Of a DNA stretch of 64,000 bases, positions 52,813 through 61,792 are shown piece after piece. A program made the translations under genes and the position numbers. The stretch's first letter is position 1. The number at the start of each line of letters is the position of its first letter. This DNA comes from DDH964 sp963763205 (GTDB lineage: Bacteria > Desulfobacterota > Desulfuromonadia > Desulfuromonadales > DDH964). Under the pieces are notes generated by a model. It searched no databases. It had not been told where the DNA came from and saw only the letters and a program-made list of their open reading frames with translations. The DNA lies in the NCBI GenBank assembly GCA_963763205.1, contig CAVXNQ010000022.1:124001-188000 (forward strand), read 5' to 3'.

Positions 52813-54540
52813 ATGGACAAAATCATCCGCGTCGACATGTCGACCCTGACGACCAAAATCGAAGCGGTTCCGGCCGCCTGGGCCGGGCACGGCGGCCGCG
52901 GCCTGACCTCGACCATCGTCGCCGCCGAAGTGCCGCCGACCTGCCACCCCTTAGGTCCCAACAACAAGCTGATCTTCGCCCCCGGGCTCCTGACCGGCAC
53001 CCCGGCGGCCCAGTCCGGGCGCCTCTCCGCCGGCGCCAAGAGCCCGCTGACCGGCACCATCAAGGAGAGCAACGCCGGCGGCACCGCCGCCCAGCTCTTC
53101 GCCCGCCTGGGGATCAAGGCCCTGATCATCGAAGGGCAGCCGGCGAAACAGACCCTCTACCGCCTGCACGTCGACAAGGACGGCGTCACCTTCCACGAGG
53201 TCCCGGAGCTGGCCGGGCTGGGGAATTTTGCCGTGATCGAGGCGATGAATGCCGAGTACAGCCCTAAGATCGGCGTGCTCAGCATCGGCCCGGTCGGCGA
53301 GGCGCTGATGGCCGCCGCCAACATCTCGGTCAAGGACCCCGACCAGAAGATCCGCAGCCACGGCCGCGGCGGCCTCGGCGCGGTGATGGGCTCGAAGCGC
53401 ATCAAGTGCATCACCATCGACGGCGAGGGGGCAACCGGGGTGGCCCTGGCCGATCCGGAGAAGTTCAAGACTGCGGCGCGGGCCTTCGCCAAGGCGCTGC
53501 TCGATCACCCGGTCAGCGGCGAGGGGCTGCCGACCTACGGCACCAACGTCCTGGTCAACGTCCTCAACGAGGCCGGCGGCCTGCCGACGAAGAACTTCCG
53601 CTTCGGTGAGTTCGCGGCCCACGACAAGATCTCCGGCGAGACGATGCACGACACCATCGCCGCCCGCGGCGGCAAGACCAAGCACGGCTGCCACGCCGGG
53701 TGCATCATCCAGTGCTCCCAGCAGTACGTCGATGAAAAGGGCGCCTACGTCACCTCCGGCTTCGAGTACGAGACGATCTGGGGCTTCGGCGCCAACTGCT
53801 GCATCGACAACCTCGACCAGATCGCCCTGGCCGACAACATCATGGACGACATCGGCATCGACTCCATCGAGTCGGCGGTGCTGATGGGGGTCGCCATGGA
53901 GGCGGGCCTGCTCTCCTTCGGCGACGGCCCCGGCGTGCTGCGCCTGCTGCGCGACGAGATCGGCAAGGCGACGCCGCTGGGGCGCATCCTCGGTGGCGGC
54001 GCCGCCTCGGTCGGCCGGACCTACGGCGTCACCCGGGTGCCGGTGGTCAAGGGGCAGGGGATTCCCGCCTACGACCCGCGCTCGGTCAAGGGGATCGGCA
54101 TCACCTACGCCACCAGCACCATGGGCGCCGACCACACCGCCGGCTACTCGGTGGCGACCAACATCCTCAAGGTCGGCGGCGACGTCGATCCACTGAAGAA
54201 GGAAGGGCAGGTCGAGCTCTCCCGCAACCTGCAGATCGCCACCGCCGCCGTCGATTCCACCGGCCTCTGCCTCTTCGTCGCCTTCCCGGTCCTCGACAAC
54301 CCCGGCGCCCTGACCGCCATCGTCGACATGCTCAACGCCCGCTTCGGCATCGCCCTGGAGGCCGGCGACGTGGTCGAGCTGGGCAAAACCATCCTCAAGA
54401 CCGAGCACGCCTTCAACCTGGCCGCCGGCTTCACCAGCGCCCACGATCGGCTCCCCGAGTTCTTCAGCGAGCCGGTGCCGCCGCACAACGCGGTGTGGGA
54501 CTTCACCGACGCCGAAATCGACGCGTTCTGGAACTTCTAA
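52813..54540 (+). CDS. tungsten-type aldehyde:ferredoxin oxidoreductase
   Basis: This 575-residue protein belongs to the AOR family, which oxidises aldehydes to acids with ferredoxin or, in reverse, reduces acids. The N-terminal pterin-binding region has GPNNKLIFAPGLLTGT and RGGLGAVMGSK. The 4Fe-4S ligands are in GCHAGCIIQC, a CxxxCxxxC spacing seen in YdhV-like members, with the last Cys in STGLCLF. The cofactor (tungsten or molybdenum) is inferred from the family. A dehydrogenase precedes it, so the pair could interconvert alcohol and acid. The start at 52813 follows GGAAAGGGA. Confidence 0.9.
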   Translation: MDKIIRVDMSTLTTKIEAVPAAWAGHGGRGLTSTIVAAEVPPTCHPLGPNNKLIFAPGLLTGTPAAQSGRLSAGAKSPLTGTIKESNAGGTAAQLFARLGIKALIIEGQPAKQTLYRLHVDKDGVTFHEVPELAGLGNFAVIEAMNAEYSPKIGVLSIGPVGEALMAAANISVKDPDQKIRSHGRGGLGAVMGSKRIKCITIDGEGATGVALADPEKFKTAARAFAKALLDHPVSGEGLPTYGTNVLVNVLNEAGGLPTKNFRFGEFAAHDKISGETMHDTIAARGGKTKHGCHAGCIIQCSQQYVDEKGAYVTSGFEYETIWGFGANCCIDNLDQIALADNIMDDIGIDSIESAVLMGVAMEAGLLSFGDGPGVLRLLRDEIGKATPLGRILGGGAASVGRTYGVTRVPVVKGQGIPAYDPRSVKGIGITYATSTMGADHTAGYSVATNILKVGGDVDPLKKEGQVELSRNLQIATAAVDSTGLCLFVAFPVLDNPGALTAIVDMLNARFGIALEAGDVVELGKTILKTEHAFNLAAGFTSAHDRLPEFFSEPVPPHNAVWDFTDAEIDAFWNF

Positions 54541-54569
54541 GCGAACTCGTTCACCACCGTTCTCTCCTG

Positions 54570-54610
54570 CCCGGTGCGCCCCTTTTTGGGGTGCACCGGG
54601 AATTTTTTTT
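54570..54610 (+). terminator. rho-independent terminator after AOR
   Basis: CCCGGTGCGCCCC at 54570-54582 pairs with GGGGTGCACCGGG at 54588-54600 (one G-T pair) around a T5 loop, followed by eight T. Confidence 0.9.
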
Positions 54611-54701
54611 GTAGCGTCGGGGGACAATCGCCGGGCTGCGCAGGGGCGGGTTCCGGCCGGCGGCCGGAGGGGGAGCTGAGAAAGGAGGACCGGGAGGGGG
54701 G

Positions 54702-54731
54702 CGGTCCGGCCGGCAGCTGCCGGCCGGACCG
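54702..54731 (-). terminator. 30-bp perfect palindrome at the end of the RHH gene
   Basis: Arms CGGTCCGGCCGGCAG at 54702-54716 and its exact complement at 54717-54731 have no loop. It lies just past the stop of the minus-strand small gene and probably ends its transcript. Confidence 0.55.
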
Positions 54732-54744
54732 TGGTTCGGGGGGA

Positions 54745-54915
54745 TCAGGCGCCGGCCGGGCGTGCCTTCTGGGCCGCCAGGTCGAGGCTCTGGCGCAGCA
54801 GCATGGTGATGCTGAGGCCCGACTCCTGGGCGCGCTGGTGCAGGACGCGCATCTCGCGGTCGCTGACCCGGCAGGAAATGATGAATTTCTTGGGGCTCTG
54901 GCTGGTTCTGGCCAT
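54745..54915 (-). CDS. small ribbon-helix-helix-like protein, 56 residues
   Basis: This short basic protein (KKFIISCRVSDREMRVLHQR, then ESGLSITMLLRQSL) has the strand-helix-helix pattern of a CopG/Arc-like DNA-binding protein. It starts at 54915 after AAAGGAG. There is no adjacent toxin gene. A role as a local regulator is possible but unproven. Confidence 0.6.
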   Translation of the reverse strand: MARTSQSPKKFIISCRVSDREMRVLHQRAQESGLSITMLLRQSLDLAAQKARPAGA

Positions 54916-55278
54916 ATCCGACTCCTTTGTTGAATGTGATGCGGCCGCAAGTCCGGCCGGGAACGCATGGGCCACCGGCGTCCCTGCCGTTTACATTTTG
55001 CAAGGGGGTTGCCGGATTCTTCCAATTTTCAAGGTAAAATTAAAACTTCAATTAAAACGGTTGCTTGTGGATTGGTGACGATTGCCTGCCAAGCCCCTGC
55101 GTGGTGGCGGACGTGTCGGGACGGAACAATGCGTGCCGATCTGGAACGGTGACGGGAGAACGCCTGTGCCAGGCTTTGCACACCGGGGCCGCGCAGTTTG
55201 TCGATCGGGACGGGGAGGGCTATACTAAAAACCAGGGGCGAAACAGACCGACTCACTCCGCCCCGGAGAGGCAACTCC
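54916..55278. promoter_or_regulatory. 363-base intergenic region before dehydrogenase 3
   Basis: No gene is seen. Two direct AATTAAAAC copies lie at 55038-55046 and 55050-55058, 12 bases apart, in an AT-rich patch unlike its surroundings. A candidate regulator site follows at 55133. Confidence 0.4.
55133..55147. promoter_or_regulatory. candidate activator site before dehydrogenase 3
   Basis: GTGCCGATCTGGAAC matches the 6-3-6 palindrome with two mismatches and is followed by GGTGACG. Its TGGAACGG half is shared with site A. Confidence 0.35.
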
Positions 55279-56439
55279 ATGGGCAGCACCTTCGAACTGC
55301 GAAAATTCGTCGCACCCGAATACATCTTCGGCATCGGCGCCCGGAACCTGGCCGGGCGCTATGCCCGCAACCTCGGCGGCCACAAGGCCTTGGTCGTCTC
55401 CGATCCGGGGGTGGTGGCCGCCGGCTGGACGGCCGACGTCGTCGCCAGCATCGCGGAGGCGGGGCTCGCATCCACCCTCTACACCGGGGTCTCATCCAAT
55501 CCCCGGGCCGAGGAGGTGATGGCCGGGGCCGAGCTCTACCAGAGCGAGCACTGCAACATCCTGGTCGCCGTCGGCGGCGGCAGCCCCATGGACTGCGCCA
55601 AGGGGATCGGCATCGTCAGCTCCAACCACCGCCACATCCTCGACTTCGAGGGGGTGGACCAGGTCCAGGAAGCGATCCCGCCCTTGATCTGCATCCCTAC
55701 CACCGGCGGGACCTCGGCCGACGTCTCCCAGTTCGCCATCATCTCCAACCCCGCCGAGCGCATCAAATTCGCCATCATCAGCAAGTCCGTCGTCCCCGAT
55801 CTGGCCCTCATCGATCCCCTCACCCTGACCACCATGGACCCCTTTTTGAGCGCCTGCACCGGTCTTGACGCCCTGACCCACGGCATCGAGGCCTTCGTCT
55901 CCAACGCCAGTTCGTCGATGACCGACCTCCACGCCCTGGAGGGGATCCGCCTGATTACCGAAAACCTCGTCGACTCGATCAAAAATCCCCAGGACGTGGA
56001 GTTGCGCACCCGAATCATGCAGGGGAGCCTGCAGGCCGGGCTGGCCTTCTCCAACGCCATCCTCGGTGCCGCCCATGCCATGGCCCACAGCCTCGGCGGG
56101 GAGCGGGACGCCCCCCACGGCGAGTGCAACGCCATCCTCCTTGATCACGTCATCGAGTTCAATCTTCCCGCCTCCCCCGAGCGCTTCGAGCGGATCGCCC
56201 AGGCCATGGGGGTGGACCTGCGAGGGATGGATTCCATAACCCGGCGCCGGGCGCTGCTGGAGAAGGTCCGGGCGCTCAAGCGGGCGGCCGGAGTGGACAA
56301 GGTCCTCTCCGAGATCGGCATCCATCGCGGCGACGTACCGGTCCTCAGTCAGAAAGCCCTCAACGACCCGTGCCTGGTCACCAACCCGCGCAAGGCGAAC
56401 TTGCGGGACCTCGAGGTGATTTATGAGGAGTCCCTCTGA
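55279..56439 (+). CDS. iron-containing alcohol dehydrogenase (3)
   Basis: This 386-residue dehydrogenase has VAVGGGSPMDCAKGIG, CIPTTGGTSADVSQF and iron ligands in TGLDALTHGIEAF, HAMAHSLGG and APHGECN. Its start and middle resemble dehydrogenase 1 (RKFVAPEYIFG against SKFVTPEIIFG), so the two are probably paralogues. The ATG at 55279 follows GGAGAGG. Its last codons overlap the phosphatase gene by 17 bases, so the two are coupled. Confidence 0.9.
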   Translation: MGSTFELRKFVAPEYIFGIGARNLAGRYARNLGGHKALVVSDPGVVAAGWTADVVASIAEAGLASTLYTGVSSNPRAEEVMAGAELYQSEHCNILVAVGGGSPMDCAKGIGIVSSNHRHILDFEGVDQVQEAIPPLICIPTTGGTSADVSQFAIISNPAERIKFAIISKSVVPDLALIDPLTLTTMDPFLSACTGLDALTHGIEAFVSNASSSMTDLHALEGIRLITENLVDSIKNPQDVELRTRIMQGSLQAGLAFSNAILGAAHAMAHSLGGERDAPHGECNAILLDHVIEFNLPASPERFERIAQAMGVDLRGMDSITRRRALLEKVRALKRAAGVDKVLSEIGIHRGDVPVLSQKALNDPCLVTNPRKANLRDLEVIYEESL

Positions 56440-57655
56440 CTCCGGCAAAGACGAGGCGCTGCTGCGGGAGAAACTCATCGGTCTCGGGGAATATTCCCAC
56501 CGCAAGAGCCACTATCCCGAGCTCCAGAAGCGCCTCGAAGAGCTGGAGCGCTTCAAGGCTTTTCTCGACTACAGCCATGACGCCATTTTCCTGGTCGAGG
56601 TCCCCGGCGGCCGGATCGTCGATTTCAACGAATCGGCCTGCCGGCAGACCGGACGCGGGGATGAAGAGCTGCGGGAGCTGTCGATCTTCAACATTTTCGA
56701 GCTGGCCGACAACGCGCTGGCCCGGGAGTTGATCGGCACCGGCGCCGGGACCGGCCGCCGCCGGGCGTGGATCGAGACCCTTCTCTTCCGGCGCGAGGCC
56801 GAACCGCTTCCCGCCGAACTCACCCTGGCCCGCATGTTTTTTCAGGAGTCCGCCTACGTCATCGTCGTCGCCCGCGACATCAGCAGGCGCAAGGCGGTCG
56901 AGACCGCACTCGGCGAGAGCGAGACGCGCCGTTTGCGCCTGCAGGCGCAGCTGGAGTTCGCGGCCCAGGTCCAGGAAAAGCTTCTGCCGACGGTCTTCCC
57001 GCAGCTTCCCGGTTTCGAGGTCGCCGCCCGCTGCCTCCCCGCCTACCAGGTCGGCGGGGATTTCTACGACTGGCAGGAGACCAGCCTGGGACACTTCGCC
57101 CTGACCCTGGGCGACGTGATGGGCAAGGGGCTGGCGGCCGCCATGCTCATGGCCACGGTACGCGCCTCGTTGCGTGCGGTCGTCCAGACCGCGCCGCCGG
57201 CCGCCGCGCTGCTCCTGGCCGAGCGGGCGCTGCGCCAGGACCTGAACAACGCGGAGAGCTTCGTCACCCTGTTCCACGGCCAGCTCGACGTCGCGGCGCG
57301 GAGGCTGACCTATGTCGACTGCGGGCACGGTCTGGTCTTTATGCTGCGCGCCGACGGCGGGGTCGAAGAGCTCCTGCCGCGGGGGCTGCCGCTGGGGGTG
57401 ATGGCCGACCCGCCCTTCAAGGAAGGCCAGATTCTTTTCGCACCGGGAGATGCCCTGGTCCTGTTCAGCGACGGCTTGATGGAGGCGATGCAGCAGACCG
57501 AGCTCGACAACCAGTCGCTGGCCAGGCAGCTCTGGGCGCGCAGCGCCCGGGAGATGGTCGAACGCCTGGTCCGGGTGACCCCCTCCGCCGAGCTGCCGCC
57601 CGACGACATGACCCTGGTGGTGGTGAAGTGCCTTGGGGAGGGCTCGGCACCCTAG
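56423..57655 (+). CDS. PAS-SpoIIE serine/threonine phosphatase
   Basis: This 410-residue protein has a PAS domain (about residues 40-160) and a C-terminal PP2C-type SpoIIE/RsbU phosphatase, with LLPTVFPQLPGFEVAARCLP, VGGDFYDW, LGDVMGKGLAAAMLM, LFSDGLMEAMQQ and PDDMTLVVVK. Such enzymes usually dephosphorylate an anti-anti-sigma factor in partner-switching circuits, but no such partner is nearby. The start overlaps the dehydrogenase 3 stop, with GAGGTG ahead of it. Confidence 0.87.
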   Translation: MRSPSDSGKDEALLREKLIGLGEYSHRKSHYPELQKRLEELERFKAFLDYSHDAIFLVEVPGGRIVDFNESACRQTGRGDEELRELSIFNIFELADNALARELIGTGAGTGRRRAWIETLLFRREAEPLPAELTLARMFFQESAYVIVVARDISRRKAVETALGESETRRLRLQAQLEFAAQVQEKLLPTVFPQLPGFEVAARCLPAYQVGGDFYDWQETSLGHFALTLGDVMGKGLAAAMLMATVRASLRAVVQTAPPAAALLLAERALRQDLNNAESFVTLFHGQLDVAARRLTYVDCGHGLVFMLRADGGVEELLPRGLPLGVMADPPFKEGQILFAPGDALVLFSDGLMEAMQQTELDNQSLARQLWARSAREMVERLVRVTPSAELPPDDMTLVVVKCLGEGSAP

Positions 57656-57765
57656 CGGGTTCCGGCCGCGCTCCCGGGGCCGGGAGGGACCGGAAACCAT
57701 TTGCCAGGCTCTGTCCCCCTGGCAGGTATTCATAGGGACTTTTCCCCGGCGGCTACGGAGGGGGC

Positions 57766-59284
57766 ATGGAACGATCAAACCGCAGCGGTCTCAGCAAATC
57801 CCTGCTGTTAAAAGGCCTGCAGTGCCCCAAGGCGCTGTGGCTCGCCAAGAATCCCCCCGCTTTCGAATTTCCCCCGCAGCCGGAGCGCGAAGCCCGCTAC
57901 CGGGCCGGCACCGAGGTCGGCCTGCTCGCCCAGCAGCTCTTTCCCGGCGGCGTCGAGGTCCCCTTCGCAGGTTTGAGCGTCGCCGAACAGGTCACCCGCA
58001 CCGAGGTGATGATCGCCGGCGGCGCCGCCGTGATCTACGAAGCGTCTTTCCTCTTCGACGGCATCTTCGTCAAGGTCGACATCCTGGTACGCGACGGCGC
58101 CGCCTGGGAGATCTTTGAAGTGAAGATGGCGACCACCGTCAAGGAGGTCAACCTCGACGACGTCGCCATCCAGTACTACGTCCTCACCCGCAGCGGGCTC
58201 CCCGTCTCCCGATCCTTCCTCGTCCACATCGACAACAGCTACCTGCGCCGCGGGGCGCTCGAGGTGCAGAGCCTCTTCGCCGCCGAGGAGGTCAGCGCCG
58301 CCGTCCTGGAGCGCCAGGCGAAGCTCCCGGAGGCGGTCGCCGCGCTGCGCGGGACCCTGAACGGCGGGGAGCCCGCCATCGACATCGGCCCCTGGTGCCA
58401 CGACCCCTACGACTGCGATTTCATCCCTTACTGCTGGCGGCACATCTCCGCGCCTTCGGTCTTCGACCTGCGCGGCAACGGCGTCGAAAAGTTCGGTCTC
58501 TACCGGCGCGGCATGGTCCGCTTCGAGGAGCTCCCGCTGGACGAACTCAATCCCGCCCAGCGCCAGCAGGTCGAGACCACCCTGGAGCGGAAAGACGTCG
58601 TCGCTGCCGGAAAGGTCACGCGCCTTCCTCGACACCCTCTGGTACCCCCTCTGCCACCTTGACTTCGAAACCTTCAACAGCGCCGTTCCCCTCTTCGACG
58701 CCACCCGCCCCTACCAGCAGGTCCCCTTCCAGTTCTCCGTCCACCGCCAGGATGCGCCGGGCGCCGCGCCGCGGCACAGCGCCTTTCTCGCCCGCCCCGG
58801 CGTCGACCCCCGCCGCGAATTGACCGAGCGGCTCCTCGCCGTCGTCCCGGAAGAGGCCTGCGTGCTGACCTACAACCAGGCCTTCGAAAAGGGGGTGCTG
58901 CGGCAGCTCGCCGGGCTGTATCCCGACCTCGCCGCGGCCATCGGGGAGCGCCTCGAAAAGGTCCGCGACCTGATGCTCCCCTTCCGCAAAAGGGACGTCT
59001 ACTTTTGGCGGATGGCCGGCTCCTACTCCATCAAGCGGGTGCTGCCGGCGCTGGTCCCGGAACTCACCTATGCCGGGCTGGAGATCGCCGACGGCCAGGC
59101 GGCGATGCAGGCCTATCACGCCATGTCGCTTCTGGAGGAAGGGGCGGAACTGGAGCGGCTGCGGAAGGCGCTTCTGGAGTACTGCCGGCTCGATACCCTG
59201 GCGATGGTGCGGATTCTGGAAAAGCTCTCGGCGCTGGCGGCTGCGGCGGACGCCCCCGGCCGGCCGGGGGAAGGGCCTCGCTGA
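57766..59284 (+). CDS. DUF2779 protein: Cas4/RecB-like nuclease plus RNase H-like domain, apparent frameshift
   Basis: The reconstructed protein is about 505 residues. The N-terminal part has a RecB/Cas4-like nuclease pattern (VDILVRDG, IFEVKMATTVKEVNLDDVAIQYY) and the four Fe-S-type cysteines at QCPKALW and CHDPYDCDFIPYC. The C-terminal part looks like a DEDD exonuclease: HLDFETFNSAVP, CVLTYNQAFEKGVL and YCRLDTLAM. One extra base at about 58621 breaks the frame between the halves; removing it restores continuity to AFLDTLWYPLC. The family is of unknown function, probably in nucleic-acid processing. No CRISPR array or cas gene is nearby. Confidence 0.75.
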
Positions 59285-59310
59285 AATCCGCTCCGGCCTG
59301 ACTTGAAGGG

Positions 59311-59339
59311 TTGACAGGCGGTGAAAAGAGATATTAGTC
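59311..59339 (+). promoter_or_regulatory. promoter of the RrF2 gene
   Basis: TTGACA at 59311-59316 is followed after 17 bases by TTAGTC at 59334-59339, the predicted -10 box. An AGTCTAT sequence overlaps it, matching one upstream of the next gene in inverted orientation. Confidence 0.5.
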
Positions 59340-59365
59340 TATAAAAACAATAGGGAAGGTAGATC

Positions 59366-59827
59366 ATGATTTCCAAAAAGACCAAGTACGGCTTGCAGGC
59401 CCTTCTGGCCCTGGCCCGGGCGCACGGCCGGGGACCGATCCTGATCGCCGAGCTGGCCGAGCAGGGGCGGATTCCCAAGAAGTTTCTGGAGCTGATTCTC
59501 CTCCAGCTCAAACATGCCGGCCTTCTGGGGAGCCGCAAAGGGAAGGGGGGGGGCTATTTCCTGGCCAAGGCGCCCTCCGAGATCACCATGGGCCGAGCCA
59601 TCCGCCTGCTTGAGGGGCCGCTGGCGCCGGTCCCCTGCGCCAGCGAGACCGCCTACCAGAAGTGCGAGGAGTGCGAGGACGAGACCAGTTGCGGCATCCG
59701 CCTGGTCATGAAGGAGGTGCGCAACGCCATCGCCGACATCCTCGACCACACCACCTTGCAGGAGGTGGTGCGGCGTTCCTCGGCGGCGGCGCAGGAGCTC
59801 GACCAGACCCTCGATTACCAGATCTAA
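59366..59827 (+). CDS. RrF2/IscR-family regulator
   Basis: This 153-residue winged-helix protein starts SKKTKYGLQALLALAR, the standard RrF2 opening, and has ELILLQLKHAGLLGSRKGKGGGY as the wing. Four cysteines (PCASE, KCEECED, SCGIR) could hold an Fe-S cluster, as in IscR, or make it a sulfur sensor like CymR. It precedes an SLC13/RCK transporter by 64 bases, so autoregulation and control of that transporter are likely. Confidence 0.9.
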   Translation: MISKKTKYGLQALLALARAHGRGPILIAELAEQGRIPKKFLELILLQLKHAGLLGSRKGKGGGYFLAKAPSEITMGRAIRLLEGPLAPVPCASETAYQKCEECEDETSCGIRLVMKEVRNAIADILDHTTLQEVVRRSSAAAQELDQTLDYQI

Positions 59828-59891
59828 ATTTTTTTGGCCAAAAAACTAGTTAATCGATAGACTGTTAGTTTTTTATTGGGAGGAGTGCACT
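59828..59891. promoter_or_regulatory. operator-like inverted repeats before the transporter
   Basis: TTTTTTGGCCAAAAAA at 59830-59845 is a perfect palindrome. AAAAACTA (59841-59848) pairs with TAGTTTTT (59866-59873). ATAGACT at about 59857 is the inverse of the AGTCTAT before the RrF2 gene. These could be RrF2 operators or a weak terminator. Confidence 0.45.
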
Positions 59892-61667
59892 ATGGGTTTC
59901 CCCGCCGTTCTTACCCTGGTCGTGGTGGTATTGATGCTGGTCGGTCTCATCCTGGAGCTCCTGGCTCCGGACGTGATCGTCTTTTCCGCCCTGGGCCTGC
60001 TGCTGCTCGCCGACGTGATTTCCGTCAAGGATGCGCTGGCCGGTTTCGCCAACAGCAGCATGCTGACGGTCGGTATTCTCTTCATCGTCGCCTATGCGGC
60101 CCAGTCCTCGGGACTGCTGGAATTTTTCGCCGGCCGGGTCATGGGCAACTCCGGCGGCGGGCGGCGAACCCTGCTGAAGGTCATGGCGCCGGTCGTGGCC
60201 ATGTCGGCCTTTCTCAACAACACGCCGATCGTCGCCATGTTCACCCCGACCATCCGGGACTGGGCCCTCAAGCACCGTCTCTCCCCCTCCAAATTCCTGA
60301 TTCCCCTCTCCTATTCCGCCATCTTCGGCGGCATCTGCACCCTGATCGGGACCTCGACCAACCTGGTGGTCAACGGCCTGATGCAGCAGTCGCTGCACCG
60401 CTCCCTCGGCATGTTCGAACTGGCCTGGGTGGGGATCCCCTGCGCCCTGGCCGGGATCCTCTACCTGCTGGTTTTCGGCTACCGGCTGTTGCCGGACAAC
60501 CCCGATCTCTCGGAGGAGCTGGCGAAGAGCGGGCGGGAATACCTGCTGGAGATGAAACTGCCCGGCGGCTCGGCCCTGGTCGGCAAAACCGTGGCCGAGG
60601 CGGGCCTGCGCAACCTCGACCAGATATTCCTGGCCGAAATCGAACGGCGGGGGCGACTGCTGGCGCCGGTCAAGTCGAGCGACCTTCTTGAGGCCGGCGA
60701 CCGCCTCTTTTTCACCGGCGTCGCCGAAGGGATCATGCGGGTCCAGGCCATCGCGGGACTGGTCCCCTCCCACGATCGCGACTTCTGCCATTCCATGCAG
60801 AGCAGCGGCAAGGGGCGGATCATCGAGGCGGTGGTGTCGCGCTCCTCGCCGATGCTCGGCAAGACCCTCAAGGAGGGGGATTTCCGGGCGCGTTACGATG
60901 CGGTGGTGCTGGCGGTGCACCGGCACGGCGAGAAGCTCGCCGGTTCCCTGGGGCGGATGGTGCTCAAGCCGGGGGACACCCTGCTCCTGTTGGCCGGGGA
61001 CGATTTCCTCAAGCGCTGGAACCAGGCCCGCGATTTCTACATGATCAGCAAACTGACCGACCTCCCCGCGGTCAATCGCCGCAAGACCGTCATCTCCCTG
61101 CTGGCCCTGGGCGGAATGATCCTCCTGTCGGCCTTCGGCGTCCTCCCCATCTTCAAGGCCGCGGTTTTGGCCGCCATGATTCTGCTCATCACCCGCTGCG
61201 TGACGGTGGTGGAGGCCCGCCGTTCCATCGAGCTCAACGTGCTGATCGTGATCGCCTCGGCATTGGGGATCAGCAAGGCCCTGGAACAGACCGGGGCGGC
61301 GGCTTTTCTGGCCCACAGCCTGATTGGCCTGGCCGACGGCGCCGGGCCCCTCGGGCTGCTGGCGGTCATCTACCTGCTCACGTCCGTCGCCACCGAGGTG
61401 ATCACCAACAACGCCGCCGCGGCGCTCCTCTTTCCGATTGCCGTCGCCACCGCCGCCCAGGCCGGCCTCGACCCGAAACCCTTCGTCATCGCCATCGCCA
61501 TCGGCGCCTCGGCCAGCTTCGCCACCCCCATCGGCTACCAGACCAACCTGATGGTCTACGGTCCCGGCGGCTACCGCTTCCAGGATTTCCTCAAGGTCGG
61601 CATCCCCCTCAATCTCCTCTTCATGGCGGTCACGGTCTTCGTCATCCCTTTGGTCTGGACCTTCTGA
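59892..61667 (+). CDS. SLC13/DASS-family transporter with two RCK_C domains
   Basis: This 591-residue membrane protein has about eleven helices arranged around two cytoplasmic TrkA_C (RCK_C) domains, residues 210-380, with MSAFLNNTPIVAMFTP and GTSTNLVVNG in the first half and the partner ATEVITNNAAAALLFPIAV in the second. This layout matches sulfate or dicarboxylate transporters of the SLC13 group (plant/algal SLT and cyanobacterial types). An RrF2 regulator upstream favours a sulfur compound. GGGAGGAG precedes the ATG. Confidence 0.87.
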   Translation: MGFPAVLTLVVVVLMLVGLILELLAPDVIVFSALGLLLLADVISVKDALAGFANSSMLTVGILFIVAYAAQSSGLLEFFAGRVMGNSGGGRRTLLKVMAPVVAMSAFLNNTPIVAMFTPTIRDWALKHRLSPSKFLIPLSYSAIFGGICTLIGTSTNLVVNGLMQQSLHRSLGMFELAWVGIPCALAGILYLLVFGYRLLPDNPDLSEELAKSGREYLLEMKLPGGSALVGKTVAEAGLRNLDQIFLAEIERRGRLLAPVKSSDLLEAGDRLFFTGVAEGIMRVQAIAGLVPSHDRDFCHSMQSSGKGRIIEAVVSRSSPMLGKTLKEGDFRARYDAVVLAVHRHGEKLAGSLGRMVLKPGDTLLLLAGDDFLKRWNQARDFYMISKLTDLPAVNRRKTVISLLALGGMILLSAFGVLPIFKAAVLAAMILLITRCVTVVEARRSIELNVLIVIASALGISKALEQTGAAAFLAHSLIGLADGAGPLGLLAVIYLLTSVATEVITNNAAAALLFPIAVATAAQAGLDPKPFVIAIAIGASASFATPIGYQTNLMVYGPGGYRFQDFLKVGIPLNLLFMAVTVFVIPLVWTF

Positions 61668-61792
61668 TCGCTGCGGCAAGCGTTTCCGGGGGGCGTCCCG
61701 CAGCGGGCACCGACGCCTGCCCCCTTCCTTTTGCCGCCCGAAATGCTATGATTACCACCCTCCGACCACACCATTTTCCGACAGGACCGCCC

